NCBI GenBank assembly: GCA_036821845.1
Contig: DAISIT010000004.1
Span: 1 to 64,000 of the forward strand
Reading direction: 5' to 3'
Source of the DNA: JAEUMD01 sp937950105
GTDB lineage: Bacteria > Pseudomonadota > Alphaproteobacteria > Rhizobiales > Hyphomicrobiaceae
Length of the DNA stretch: 64,000 nt
Position numbers and translations under genes: made by a program. This document shows, piece after piece, positions 42,467-50,733 of the stretch (position 1 is the first letter of the stretch; every line of letters begins with the position of its first letter). The notes below the pieces were generated by a model. That model saw only the letters and a list, made by a program, of their open reading frames with translations, ran no database searches and had not been told where the DNA came from.

Positions 42467-43129
42467 TCAACCAGTCCGCTGCAGCACCGCATAATGGCTG
42501 TATCCGCGATAGAGCGTGGCATGGCGGAATTGGAGTTGATGTGCCGCGGCCAGCTCGCGACAGCGCGCCTCCAGATCGGGGCGCGGCGTCACGCTGAAGC
42601 GCGACAGAAACGCGAAAAGCGCCGTCCGCAACGGCGCTGGCAAACTTTCGCTGGTGCCGAAGTCGACGACATGCAGCGAGCCTCCAGCGGCAATCAACGT
42701 CGCAGCGTGTTCGAGCACGTCGCTCCAGCAAGGGATCATCGACAAGGCATACGAAATGAAAACGCGATCGAATTGCGTTCGGCCGAACAACTCGCCGGGA
42801 TTGAAGGCCGCCGCGTCGCCCTGCCGCAGAGTGATGCGCTCTTCCAGCTTGTTTCGCGCCAGCGATCGGCGCGCCGTATCGAGCATCGCGTTCGAAATAT
42901 CAACGCCATACAACCGGGAGTGTGGATAGTGGCGCGCGATCTGCACCAGGTTCCACGCCGTGCCACAACCGATTTCCAGCACGCTGTCGCCGGGATCGGG
43001 CCGCAACTCGCCGATCAGATGCTTGCGCCCGAGGAGATAGTGTTCGCGCGTAAGATCGTAGACGAGGCGCTGGAACCGATAGTGTCGATCCATGCGCTCG
43101 GCATCGGAGGCCACGCTTTCCGCCGTCAT
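42467..43129 (-). CDS. btaB: Betaine-lipid N-methyltransferase BtaB
   Basis: 220 residues. A class I SAM methyltransferase with VLEIGCGTAWNLVQIA (motif I) and the YRFQRLVYDLTREHYLLGR start typical of BtaB. It adds three methyl groups to diacylglyceryl-homoserine to give the betaine lipid DGTS. It starts 1 nt after the btaA stop, and together they make DGTS, as in Rhodobacter and Sinorhizobium. Last gene of the four-gene minus-strand operon. Confidence 0.9.
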   Translation of the reverse strand: MTAESVASDAERMDRHYRFQRLVYDLTREHYLLGRKHLIGELRPDPGDSVLEIGCGTAWNLVQIARHYPHSRLYGVDISNAMLDTARRSLARNKLEERITLRQGDAAAFNPGELFGRTQFDRVFISYALSMIPCWSDVLEHAATLIAAGGSLHVVDFGTSESLPAPLRTALFAFLSRFSVTPRPDLEARCRELAAAHQLQFRHATLYRGYSHYAVLQRTG

Positions 43130-43130
43130 G

Positions 43131-44381
43131 TCACTCGCACCGTACGTACAGATGGAAGCCGCCGTAGATCGCCGAGCGATCCCGGTTTGAAAGCGTCGCC
43201 GACTCCTCGCGCCGGTATTCCCACGCCCTGAGAACGTCCTCCTCGAGTCTGCCCGGCAAGATGGTCTCTGTTCCAGCCGTGCGGAAAATCACGCGAGCGC
43301 CGGGGCGGGCTGTACGCGTAATCTGACGCCACAGCGCGTTGAGATCGGCGTCGGTCATCCAATCCTGAGCGTCGAGCAGAGAGAAGCGGTCGATGCTCGA
43401 CGCGGGCTCGCCCGCGAGGTAGTCAGTGAACGATATGTTGAGGATGGCGACGTTCTGCGCATGTGCTGCGAGCTGCGCGAAGTTTGATTGCTGGAGATAG
43501 GGCGGCAGCGGGCCCTCGCCGCTCGTCGCGTATCCGCGATTGAATGCCTGCCAGGCGAAGTAGTTGTCGGCGAGATCGAACTCGCAGGCGAGCCGTTCCA
43601 GTCGTTCCTCGATAACTTCGTGCATCGCGCGGCCTTCGCACAGTGCATCGTACTGGGCTGGCGGTATGCCGAGACCGAAGAGGGCCGAGCGCTGATCGAG
43701 CAACTTGCGCACCAGAGGCTTGCGCAGCAGCGGCCGCAACTCGCGATCGAAGATGAAGCGCTGCTCGTCGATCGAGCGTGCCGCCAGCATGGCTCGCGGA
43801 TTGCCGCCGAGCAGGCGGGCAAGGAGGTGGCCGGTGGCGATGAAGCGGCCGAGCAGGCCATGCTGGTAAAAGCCGCGCGCGAAGGCGGTGATCCGGCGCC
43901 GGCCGCGCCAGTCGCGGGCATTCCAGTAGGCGCGAGTGTCGGAGTCGAGGTGCCGGGCCAGACGGTCGTCGTACAGTGTGACGTTCTCGTCCCGTCCGGC
44001 GTGACCGAACATGCTGTACACATCGTCGTAGCCGAGGTTGCGCACCGAGGCGAGCTTCAGCCGGTTGAGCGCGACGTGCGCAGTATTGAGATCGACGGCG
44101 GTGAGATGCAATGGCGCCGCTGTCAGGTAGGAGAGCCAGTTGCAACCGCCCGAGGCGATCGTGACCATCCGGTGCCCCGGCTCGAGTGCGAGAGCCTCCA
44201 TGTCGACGATCGGGTCTTCCCAAATTTGGGCGTACACGAGATCCGCGAAGGCGAGGCTGAAGGCACGCTCGCTGAGGCCAGCTCTGGTCCATGGCGAATG
44301 GCGGTGAACGGCCGCACTCACGAGAGCGCGGCTGCGCCGACGGGTTGTGTCGAACGCGGTGGTGCTTTCGATCATGGTCAT
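43131..44381 (-). CDS. btaA: Diacylglycerol 3-amino-3-carboxypropyltransferase BtaA
   Basis: 416 residues (Rhodobacter BtaA about 413). It moves the aminocarboxypropyl group of SAM onto diacylglycerol, the first step of betaine-lipid (DGTS) synthesis. DUF3419 landmarks are LVYAQIWEDPIVDMEALAL, MVTIASGGCNWLSYL and VALNRLKLASVR. Its ATG overlaps the stop of the glycosyltransferase gene upstream (ATGA). An alternative start lies two codons in. In related bacteria the pathway is induced by phosphate starvation and replaces phospholipids. Confidence 0.92.
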   Translation of the reverse strand: MTMIESTTAFDTTRRRSRALVSAAVHRHSPWTRAGLSERAFSLAFADLVYAQIWEDPIVDMEALALEPGHRMVTIASGGCNWLSYLTAAPLHLTAVDLNTAHVALNRLKLASVRNLGYDDVYSMFGHAGRDENVTLYDDRLARHLDSDTRAYWNARDWRGRRRITAFARGFYQHGLLGRFIATGHLLARLLGGNPRAMLAARSIDEQRFIFDRELRPLLRKPLVRKLLDQRSALFGLGIPPAQYDALCEGRAMHEVIEERLERLACEFDLADNYFAWQAFNRGYATSGEGPLPPYLQQSNFAQLAAHAQNVAILNISFTDYLAGEPASSIDRFSLLDAQDWMTDADLNALWRQITRTARPGARVIFRTAGTETILPGRLEEDVLRAWEYRREESATLSNRDRSAIYGGFHLYVRCE

Positions 44382-45472
44382 GGCAAGCGTCCTTCGAAGT
44401 CGAGCGGCGCGGGGCCGCGGCCTGATCGCGGGAGAGAAGCTGTCGGCAGCGGGGCCGCGGTCACGGCACGGGTGGCGGCGCTGGCAAGGAGAATGTTGTC
44501 CAGGAACTGGCGGGCAGAATCCGCCCAGGTGAATTGTTCGGCTCTGGCGCGAGCGGCGCGGCGACCGAGGCGCAGAGCCTCGATGGCCGCCGCGGCGAGA
44601 TCGTCGGACAGGATGCCGCTGATACCGTGCTCGACGACGTCCGCCGGGCCGGTAACGCGATGGGCGGCGACCGGAAGCCCCGAGGCAAGGGCTTCGAGCA
44701 CGACCAGGCCAAAGGTATCGGTGCGGCTCGGGAATACGAATACGTCCGCCGAGGTGTAGAGCGCCGAGAGTTCGGCTCCCTCCTTGCGGCCCGTGAACGT
44801 CACGCTCGGATAGCGCCGTCGGAGTGCGTCAAGGTGCGGCCCGTCGCCGACCACCAGTTTGTCACCAGGCAGCGCGGCGTCGAGGAAGGTCTCGATGTTC
44901 TTCTCGCGCGAAACGCGGCCGACATAGAGAAACACGGGGCGTTCGTTCGGCGGTCGCTCCGGTGAGGGCTTGAACAGTTCGCAATCGACACCACGGGACC
45001 AATGCATGAGGCGCGAGAAGCCGTGTTTGCGCAGCTCTGCCTCGAGCGACGCCGTCGCGACCATGACGCCGGCGCTGCGGTCGTGAAAACGGCGTGCCAG
45101 TGCGTAGATCCAGGACTCGGGCAGCCCAAGCAGGCGGTTCGCGTATTCGGGAAACTTCGTGTGATAGCTCGTGGTGAACGGTCGGCCGCACCTGAGACAT
45201 GCATGGCGTACGCTCCAGCCGACCGGGCCTTCGGTGGCGATATGAATCCAGTCGGGTGCGAAGTCGCGGATGGCCGCCTCGACGATGCTGTTACGCGGCA
45301 CCGCGAGAGAGAGTCCCGGGTAGAGAGGAAACGGGACGCGCGCGAAACGCTGCGGCGTCAACAACGCAACGTCGACGCCGCGCCGGACAAGTTCCGTTTC
45401 GAGCCGGGCGAGCGTCGTCACTACGCCATTGACCTGTGGACGCCAGGCGTCGGTGGCGATCAGAATTCGCAT
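44378..45472 (-). CDS. GT4 glycosyltransferase, probable glycolipid synthase (Agt-like)
   Basis: 364 residues. A GT-B glycosyltransferase with the N-terminal ILIATDAWRPQVNGVVTTL block, FTTSYHTKFPEYANR, FLYVGRVSREKNIETFLDA, and the donor-site E-x7-E in FGLVVLEALASGLPVAA. This is the SqdX/MgtA/Agt group that puts sugar on diacylglycerol. In marine and soil alphaproteobacteria such genes sit with plcP in phosphate-regulated operons and make mono-glycosyl or glucuronosyl diacylglycerol. Here it starts with TGATG inside the plcP stop and ends inside the btaA start. The sugar is not known. Confidence 0.83.
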   Translation of the reverse strand: MRILIATDAWRPQVNGVVTTLARLETELVRRGVDVALLTPQRFARVPFPLYPGLSLAVPRNSIVEAAIRDFAPDWIHIATEGPVGWSVRHACLRCGRPFTTSYHTKFPEYANRLLGLPESWIYALARRFHDRSAGVMVATASLEAELRKHGFSRLMHWSRGVDCELFKPSPERPPNERPVFLYVGRVSREKNIETFLDAALPGDKLVVGDGPHLDALRRRYPSVTFTGRKEGAELSALYTSADVFVFPSRTDTFGLVVLEALASGLPVAAHRVTGPADVVEHGISGILSDDLAAAAIEALRLGRRAARARAEQFTWADSARQFLDNILLASAATRAVTAAPLPTASLPRSGRGPAPLDFEGRLP

Positions 45473-46275
45473 CAGGCGGCGACCGGCACAGTGGCAGCAG
45501 CGACGGACTCAGCGCCATGGGTGCGCACACCCCAGCGGATCAGACGCATCTCGCCCGCCTGCGTTTCGACGATCGCTGTGCAGCTTTCGACCCAGTCGCC
45601 GCAGTTGAGATAATGCACGTCGCCGATCATGCGGTCGGCGGCGTGATGGATGTGGCCGCAAATGACGCCATCGACACCCTTGTGGCGCGCCGCCTCGCAG
45701 AGGTTCTCCTCGAACTCGCCGATGAAATTGACAGCTGTCTTGATGCGCAGCTTGAGGTAAGCGGAGAGCGACCAGTAGCCGAGGCCGAGATGACGGCGCA
45801 GCCAGTTGAGAGGTCGATTGGTCCACAGCGCCAGTTCGTAGGACCGGTCGCCGAGAAAGGCGAGCCACTTGGCATAGCGCACTACGACGTCGAACTCGTC
45901 GCCATGCATGACGATATAGCGGCGGCCGTCGGCGCGCGTGTGGATCGTGTCGCGTACGAGTTCGATACCACCGAACCTCGAGCCGCAATAATCGCGCAGC
46001 GCCTCGTCGTGATTACCCGGGACGTAGACGATACGGGTTCCCTTGCGGGCCTTGCGGAGCAGCTTCTGCAACACGTCGTTGTGCGACTGGTGCCAAGCCG
46101 GGCCGCGCCGGACCTTCCAGAAATCGATGATGTCGCCGACGAGGTAGATGACGTCGGCCTCGTTGTCGCGCAGGAAATCCAGCAGCGCCGGAGCCTGAGC
46201 CGAGCGCGTGCCCAAGTGAAGGTCTGAAATGAAAATGGCTCGATGCTTCCAAGCCACACCGCGGTCGTTGTTCAT
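45472..46275 (-). CDS. plcP: PlcP-like calcineurin-type phosphoesterase
   Basis: 267 residues of the COG2908 metallophosphoesterase group. Motifs are FISDLHLGTRSAQ (Asp-x-His), VGDIIDFW (Gly-Asp), PGNHDEAL (Gly-Asn-His-Asp/Glu) and GHIHHAADR. Annotation tools often call this UDP-2,3-diacylglucosamine hydrolase (LpxH), but in Sinorhizobium and marine alphaproteobacteria the same group includes PlcP, a phospholipase C that turns phosphatidylcholine and related lipids into diacylglycerol under phosphate limitation. Context decides here: it leads an operon with a diacylglycerol glycosyltransferase and btaAB, which all use diacylglycerol. A peripheral role at the inner membrane is inferred. Confidence 0.82.
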   Translation of the reverse strand: MNNDRGVAWKHRAIFISDLHLGTRSAQAPALLDFLRDNEADVIYLVGDIIDFWKVRRGPAWHQSHNDVLQKLLRKARKGTRIVYVPGNHDEALRDYCGSRFGGIELVRDTIHTRADGRRYIVMHGDEFDVVVRYAKWLAFLGDRSYELALWTNRPLNWLRRHLGLGYWSLSAYLKLRIKTAVNFIGEFEENLCEAARHKGVDGVICGHIHHAADRMIGDVHYLNCGDWVESCTAIVETQAGEMRLIRWGVRTHGAESVAAATVPVAA

Positions 46276-46324
46276 CCGCGCCCCCGATCACCCTGTGTAG
46301 ATGGCGCAGAGAGACCAGAGTCAT

Positions 46325-46342
46325 ATTTCAATGCTGTGACGG
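46325..46342 (-). promoter_or_regulatory. Weak Pho-box candidate upstream of plcP
   Basis: On the minus strand CCGTCAC-AGCA-TTGAAAT has the 7-4-7 layout of a PhoB box (CTGTCAT repeats) but matches it only 5/7 and 4/7. It lies about 50 bp before plcP, in the only non-coding gap upstream of the operon. Given the expected phosphate control it is worth noting, but the match is poor. Confidence 0.25.
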
Positions 46343-46355
46343 GCGGTATTTACCC

Positions 46356-47120
46356 TCAGGTGTCGCCGAGGTGCTTGCGGTGGACGAAGCGGCGGCGCTC
46401 AGTGGGCCGCAGGCGGCGGATGCGGGTGACGCCGTGCCCGCGCCCGCACCTGGCGCGCAACAGGGCCTCCGCGCGGGCGCTCGCCGGTCCAGTCGCGATC
46501 GCGGCGCCTCGGCAGCAGCAGGCGGCGCCGCCGTGCGCGAACAGCCCGCCGATCAAGGCGAGCAGTCGCTCGAGTTCGCGTTCTCGGATGGAGAGCGCAC
46601 GCATGTGGTCGAGCGTGTTGACGAGATAGTCGAGGTTGACGCCGGAGATGCCGCGCGCCGCGCTGATGAGACGAGCCTGGGCGGCGAGCGGCAGGCGGCC
46701 GACGTAGCTCGGATGCGCGCGCTCGACGAGATAGGCGACGGCGCGAACGATGCGCGGCGGTTGCCCCTCGATCTCGGCCGGCACACGGACTTCGCGGTAG
46801 ACTCCGTTGACCTGTTCGCGCCCCCTCAGATAGGCGAGCGTGGCGCGTGCGGCGGTGGCCGGCACGCGATACGCGATGCCATCGCAGACGCCGCCGCCGT
46901 CGAGGCCGAGCACGAGGCCGGGCCTCAGCGGCGATCCGCGATGGTGGACCGAGGTGACGCAGAAGCGGCGCGAATAGCCGGTGACGCGCGCGCGCACCGC
47001 TTCCTCGAAGGCAAAGCCCGGTCGCCACATCAGCGAGCCGTAGGCGAACACCCAGAGGTCGCCCGTCTCTGCGGTGCGATCATGCGCCGATGCGTTCGCT
47101 GGCGGCCGTGCCATCGGCAT
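46356..47120 (-). CDS. chaC: ChaC-like gamma-glutamylcyclotransferase
   Basis: 254 residues. ChaC enzymes cleave glutathione to 5-oxoproline and Cys-Gly in the cytosol. The substrate-binding VFAYGSLMWRPGF lies near residues 24-36, followed by RRFCVTSVHHRGSP and the YREVRVPAE region that holds the catalytic Glu. The Arg-rich C-terminal 50 residues go beyond the usual domain. It follows tyrC by 9 bp, so it is the last gene of a hisC-tyrC-chaC operon, although glutathione turnover has no clear link with tyrosine synthesis. Confidence 0.88.
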   Translation of the reverse strand: MPMARPPANASAHDRTAETGDLWVFAYGSLMWRPGFAFEEAVRARVTGYSRRFCVTSVHHRGSPLRPGLVLGLDGGGVCDGIAYRVPATAARATLAYLRGREQVNGVYREVRVPAEIEGQPPRIVRAVAYLVERAHPSYVGRLPLAAQARLISAARGISGVNLDYLVNTLDHMRALSIRERELERLLALIGGLFAHGGAACCCRGAAIATGPASARAEALLRARCGRGHGVTRIRRLRPTERRRFVHRKHLGDT

Positions 47121-47129
47121 CCTCGCGCG

Positions 47130-48095
47130 TCAGCTTGCCGGGGGCTTGGCCGCAGGTGGCGCGGCGCGGCCGAAGTCGGGTGCGGGCGTGTCCTGTCCCG
47201 CCTGGATGATGCCGCGGCGGATCGCGCGCGCATCCTCGAACATCCGGAACAGCGTGTCGCCGTCACCGAAGCGGATCGCCCGCTGCAGCTGCACGAGATC
47301 TTCGGTGAAGCGGCCGAGCATCTCCAGCACCGCCTGGCGATTGTTGAGAAACACGTCGCGCCACATGGTCGGATCGGAGGCGGCGATGCGCGTGAAATCG
47401 CGAAAGCCGCCGGCCGAGAACTTGATCACCTCGCTGTCGGTGACGCGCTCGAGGTGCGCTGCCGTGTTGACGATGTTGAAGGCGATCAGATGCGGCAGGT
47501 GGCTGGTGATGGCGAGCACCATGTCGTGATGCTCCGGCGTCATGATCTCGACGTTGGAGCCGAGCGCGCGCCAGAATGCGGCGAGCTTTTCGGTCGCTTC
47601 CGCGCGCGCCCCCTGCGTCGGTGTCAGGATGCACCAGCGGCCGTCGAACAGCGAGGCGAAGCCGGCCTCGGGGCCGGACTGCTCGGTGCCGGCGATCGGG
47701 TGGCCGGGAATGAAGTCGACGCCCTCGGGAACATGCGGTGCGATGTCGGCGACGACGGCGGCCTTGACCGAGCCGACGTCGGTCAGGATAGCGCCGGGCG
47801 CGAGGTGCGGCCCGATCGCTGCGGCGATTCTTGCGTAGGTGCCGACGGGCGAGCAGAGGATGACGAGGTCGGCACCGCGCACGGCGTCGGCCGGATCGGC
47901 GTACGCCTGGGTGACGAGCCCGAGATCGAGCGCCTTGGCGCGTGTCGCCGCCGTTGCCGAGGCGCCGACGATCTCGCGTGCGAGACCGCCGTGGCGGCGG
48001 ATGGCGTGGCTGATCGACGAACCGATCAGGCCGATGCCGATCAACGCGACGGAATCGAACATCGGCGCGGACGCGGATGTGCGTGCTCCTGCCAT
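47130..48095 (-). CDS. tyrC: Prephenate/arogenate dehydrogenase
   Basis: 321 residues from the ATG at 48093-48095, which overlaps the hisC stop as TGATG. An N-terminal Rossmann fold (VALIGIGLIGSSISHAIR) binds NAD(P). The catalytic region includes DVGSVKAAVVADIAPH and FIPGHPIAGTEQSGPEAGF, with the conserved His; a helical C-terminal dimer domain follows (HLPHLIAFNIV, KFSAGGFRDFTRIAASDP). It oxidatively decarboxylates prephenate or arogenate in tyrosine synthesis. Position directly after a HisC-type aminotransferase, which can act on prephenate or phenylpyruvates, fits aromatic amino-acid synthesis. Prephenate versus arogenate preference is not decidable. Confidence 0.92.
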   Translation of the reverse strand: MAGARTSASAPMFDSVALIGIGLIGSSISHAIRRHGGLAREIVGASATAATRAKALDLGLVTQAYADPADAVRGADLVILCSPVGTYARIAAAIGPHLAPGAILTDVGSVKAAVVADIAPHVPEGVDFIPGHPIAGTEQSGPEAGFASLFDGRWCILTPTQGARAEATEKLAAFWRALGSNVEIMTPEHHDMVLAITSHLPHLIAFNIVNTAAHLERVTDSEVIKFSAGGFRDFTRIAASDPTMWRDVFLNNRQAVLEMLGRFTEDLVQLQRAIRFGDGDTLFRMFEDARAIRRGIIQAGQDTPAPDFGRAAPPAAKPPAS

Positions 48096-49198
48096 CAGCG
48101 TTTGTCCGCCATGAAGGCCGCGAGCGCTGCGACGACCTTGCGGTTCTCGTCCTCGGTGCCGACGGTCAGGCGCAGGCAATCGCCGAGGCCGTAGCTCGCC
48201 ACCATGCGCAGGATGAGCCCTTGCGATTTGAGGAACGCATCGGCATCCGCCGCCGTGTTGCCCGGTGTCTTCGGGAAGTGGATCAGCAGGAAGTTGGCGA
48301 CGCTCGGTGTCACCACGAGGCCGAGCTTGCCGATCTCGGCCTCGAGCCACGGCAGCCAGCGCTCGTTGTGCACGGCAGCCGCCTCGACGTGGGCGATGTC
48401 CTGCATGGCGGCGACCCCCGCCGCGATGCCCGCGGTCGAGACGTTGAACGGCCCGCGGATGCGGTTCAGAACGTCGGCGATGGCCGCGGGGCAATAGGCC
48501 CAGCCGAGGCGCAGCGCCGCGAGCCCGAAGATTTTCGAGAACGTCCGGGTCATCACGGTGTTGTCGGTCGTGGCGACCAATTCGATGCCGGCCTCGTAAT
48601 CGTTGCGGCGCACGTATTCCGCATAGGCGCCGTCCAGCACCAGTACGATGTCGCCGCGCAGCCCTGCGCGCAGGCGGCGTACCTCGCTCATCGGGATATA
48701 GGTGCCGGTCGGGTTGTTCGGATTGGCGATGAACACCATGCGCGTCTTGGCGGTGACGCGCGCCAGGATCGCATCGACGTCGGTCTTCAGGTCGCGCTCC
48801 GGCGCCACCACCGGCGTCGCGCCGTTGGCGAGAATGGCGATGCGGTAGACCAGAAAGCCGTGCTCGGTGTAGATCGCTTCGTCGCCGGGGCCGAGATAGG
48901 CGTGCGCCAGCAGGCTCAGCAACTCGTCCGAACCGGAGCCGCAGACGATGCGCGCCGGGTCGAGGCCGTAGCGATGGCCGATTGCGTTGCGCAACGCGGT
49001 CGCCTGCCCGTCGGGATAGCGCTCGAGGTGCGCCGCCGCGTCCTTGAAGGCCGCGATGGCTTTCGGGCTCGCCCCGAGCGGCGTCTCGTTGGAGGACAGC
49101 TTCACCGGCTTGATGCCGCCGGGCAGCTTGCTCTCGCCCGGCACATAAGCCTCGATGTCGAGGATGCCGGGCTTCGGGCGCGGAAGGGGAGCGTTCAT
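48095..49198 (-). CDS. hisC: Histidinol-phosphate/aromatic aminotransferase
   Basis: 367 residues from the ATG at 49196-49198. A PLP-dependent fold-type I aminotransferase: LSSNETPLGASP start, VFIANPNNPTGTYIP, VLDGAYAEYV, and the PLP-binding Lys in TFSKIFGLAALRLGW. HisC makes histidinol phosphate; alphaproteobacterial copies next to tyrC are also used for tyrosine and phenylalanine. The alphaproteobacterial order hisC-tyrC followed by divergent metX is a well-known neighbourhood. The upstream 323-bp gap is shared with the metX regulatory region. Confidence 0.92.
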   Translation of the reverse strand: MNAPLPRPKPGILDIEAYVPGESKLPGGIKPVKLSSNETPLGASPKAIAAFKDAAAHLERYPDGQATALRNAIGHRYGLDPARIVCGSGSDELLSLLAHAYLGPGDEAIYTEHGFLVYRIAILANGATPVVAPERDLKTDVDAILARVTAKTRMVFIANPNNPTGTYIPMSEVRRLRAGLRGDIVLVLDGAYAEYVRRNDYEAGIELVATTDNTVMTRTFSKIFGLAALRLGWAYCPAAIADVLNRIRGPFNVSTAGIAAGVAAMQDIAHVEAAAVHNERWLPWLEAEIGKLGLVVTPSVANFLLIHFPKTPGNTAADADAFLKSQGLILRMVASYGLGDCLRLTVGTEDENRKVVAALAAFMADKR

Positions 49199-49319
49199 CT
49201 GGCACACGTCTTTCGGGCTTGCGGGCTGCCGCAGCGGCGGCGCGGGGCAGTGATAAACGACCCCTGCCGAGGATGCAAAGCAGACCACCGAGACCCTGAC
49301 CGCCGTCGCCGTCTCGCCC

Positions 49320-49347
49320 TTGACGCCCGCCCGCCCGCTCCGATATT
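49320..49347 (+). promoter_or_regulatory. Promoter of the metX riboswitch transcript
   Basis: TTGACG at 49320-49325 and GATATT at 49342-49347 form a good sigma-70-type pair with a 16-bp spacer. Transcription would start near 49354, just before the SAM-II aptamer. Confidence 0.6.
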
Positions 49348-49357
49348 GAAAAGCATC

Positions 49358-49412
49358 GTCGTGGTGATTTGGCCGGCCGGCTTGCAGCCACGTTAAACAA
49401 CTCGCTAAAATG
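49358..49412 (+). ncRNA. SAM-II riboswitch aptamer upstream of metX
   Basis: The stretch contains the conserved SAM-II elements in order: CGTGGTGATTTGGCCG at 49359, CGGCTTGCAGCCACGTTAAA, then GCTAAAA at the 3' end, which forms the pseudoknot with the loop. GTGG and CCAC pair as the P1 stem. SAM-II RNAs bind S-adenosylmethionine and turn off methionine genes in alphaproteobacteria. It is about 110 nt before the metX ATG, with a terminator-like stem between. Confidence 0.92.
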
Positions 49413-49420
49413 GCCGTGCG

Positions 49421-49480
49421 CGACCGATCAGCGGTTGAGCCCGGCCATCCGGGCAAAGCCCGCGGGATCGGTCGTTTCGT
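49421..49480 (+). terminator. Terminator-like expression platform after the SAM-II aptamer
   Basis: CGACCGATC (49421-49429) pairs perfectly with GATCGGTCG (49466-49474), enclosing an inner hairpin GCCCGG/CCGGGC (49439-49454), and TTTCGTTTCG follows. It begins 9 nt after the aptamer. It could be the intrinsic terminator through which SAM binding stops transcription before metX. The T-run is interrupted, so this is a candidate only. Confidence 0.5.
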
Positions 49481-49521
49481 TTCGATCGCCCGCCGTGCCT
49501 GCCCGAACTGGAGGCACACTG

Positions 49522-50733
49522 ATGGCGGCGGCGACGTCTCCCCTGATCCCGACCGGCAGCCTGACGCCGGAGACCGTCAACCGCCTGCGCGAGGCGTGGA
49601 CGCCGTCCAGCAAGGTCGTGCAGTTCGATGCGCCACTGAACCTCGACAGCGGCGCCAGCCTGCCGCAGTTCCAGATCGCCTACGAAACCTGGGGTACGCT
49701 CAACGCCGACCGCAGCAACGCCGTGCTCGTCTGTCACGCGCTGACGGGAGACCAGTACGTCATCGGCAAGAACCCGGTGACCGGCAAGCCGGGCTGGTGG
49801 GAGACGCTGCTCGGCCCCGGCGAGCCGATCGACACCGACCGCTATTTCGTCGTCTGCTCGAACATCCTCGGCGGCTGCATGGGCTCGACCGGGCCGGCCT
49901 CGATCAACCCGGCCACCGGGCAGCCCTACGGCCTCGACTTCCCCGTCATCACCATCGGCGACATGGTCGAGGCACAGGTGCGCCTGATCGACCATCTCGG
50001 CATCGACAAGCTGTTCGCGGTCATCGGCGGCTCCATGGGCGGTATGCAGGTGCTGGAGTGGTGCGCGCGCTATCCTTCGCGCGTGTTCGCGGCGCTGCCG
50101 ATCGCCACCGCTCCCTGCCATTCCTCGCAGAACATCGCCTTCCACGAGGTCGGACGTCAGGCGGTGATGGCCGATCCCGACTGGCGGCGCGGGGAGTATC
50201 TGGTGCAGGGCACGATCCCGAAGAACGGCCTCGCAGTGGCGCGCATGGCGGCGCACATCACGTATCTGTCGGAGGAAGCGCTGCAGAAGAAGTTCGGCCG
50301 CAACCTGCAGGATCGCGCGGTCCGCACCTTCTCGTTCGACGCCGACTTCCAGGTGGAAAGCTACCTCCGTTACCAGGGCTCGACGTTCGTCGATCGCTTC
50401 GACGCCAACAGCTATCTCTACATCACGCGTGCGATGGACTACTTCGATCTCGCCGCCGAGCATGGCGACGTGCTGGCCAATGCGTTCCGCAACACGCCGA
50501 CGCGCTTCTGCGTCGTCTCGTTCACGTCCGACTGGCTTTACCCGACGCGCGAGAGCCGCGAGATCGTGCACGCGCTGAATGCGGTCGCGGCCAACGTGTC
50601 GTTCGTCGAGATCGAGAGCAACAAGGGCCACGATGCGTTCCTGCTCGAGGAGCCGGAGTTCTTCGCCACCGTGCAGGGCTTCATCGACGCGGCAGCACGT
50701 CATCGCGGCCTGATCCACGGGAGGCGCACATGA
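49522..50733 (+). CDS. metX: Homoserine O-acyltransferase (MetX)
   Basis: 403 residues from ATG 49522 with GGAGG 7 nt upstream. An alpha/beta hydrolase-fold acyltransferase with nucleophile Ser171 in GGSMGGMQ, Asp337 in FTSDWLYP and His370 in NKGHDAFL. It acylates homoserine from acetyl-CoA or succinyl-CoA, the committed step of methionine synthesis. The sequence shows MetX family, not MetA; acetyl versus succinyl donor is not certain. It is controlled by the SAM-II riboswitch upstream and overlaps metW (ATGA). Confidence 0.93.
   Translation: MAAATSPLIPTGSLTPETVNRLREAWTPSSKVVQFDAPLNLDSGASLPQFQIAYETWGTLNADRSNAVLVCHALTGDQYVIGKNPVTGKPGWWETLLGPGEPIDTDRYFVVCSNILGGCMGSTGPASINPATGQPYGLDFPVITIGDMVEAQVRLIDHLGIDKLFAVIGGSMGGMQVLEWCARYPSRVFAALPIATAPCHSSQNIAFHEVGRQAVMADPDWRRGEYLVQGTIPKNGLAVARMAAHITYLSEEALQKKFGRNLQDRAVRTFSFDADFQVESYLRYQGSTFVDRFDANSYLYITRAMDYFDLAAEHGDVLANAFRNTPTRFCVVSFTSDWLYPTRESREIVHALNAVAANVSFVEIESNKGHDAFLLEEPEFFATVQGFIDAAARHRGLIHGRRT

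Noticed and set aside
45472..46275. LpxH (UDP-2,3-diacylglucosamine hydrolase)
   Set aside because: Same superfamily and a common automatic label, but the operon with a diacylglycerol glycosyltransferase and btaAB makes PlcP more likely; kept as an alternative.
48096..49400. Extra N-terminal part of the tyrC reading frame
   Set aside because: The frame is open far upstream but that part is an out-of-frame reading of hisC; tyrC starts at 48095 with a TGATG overlap.
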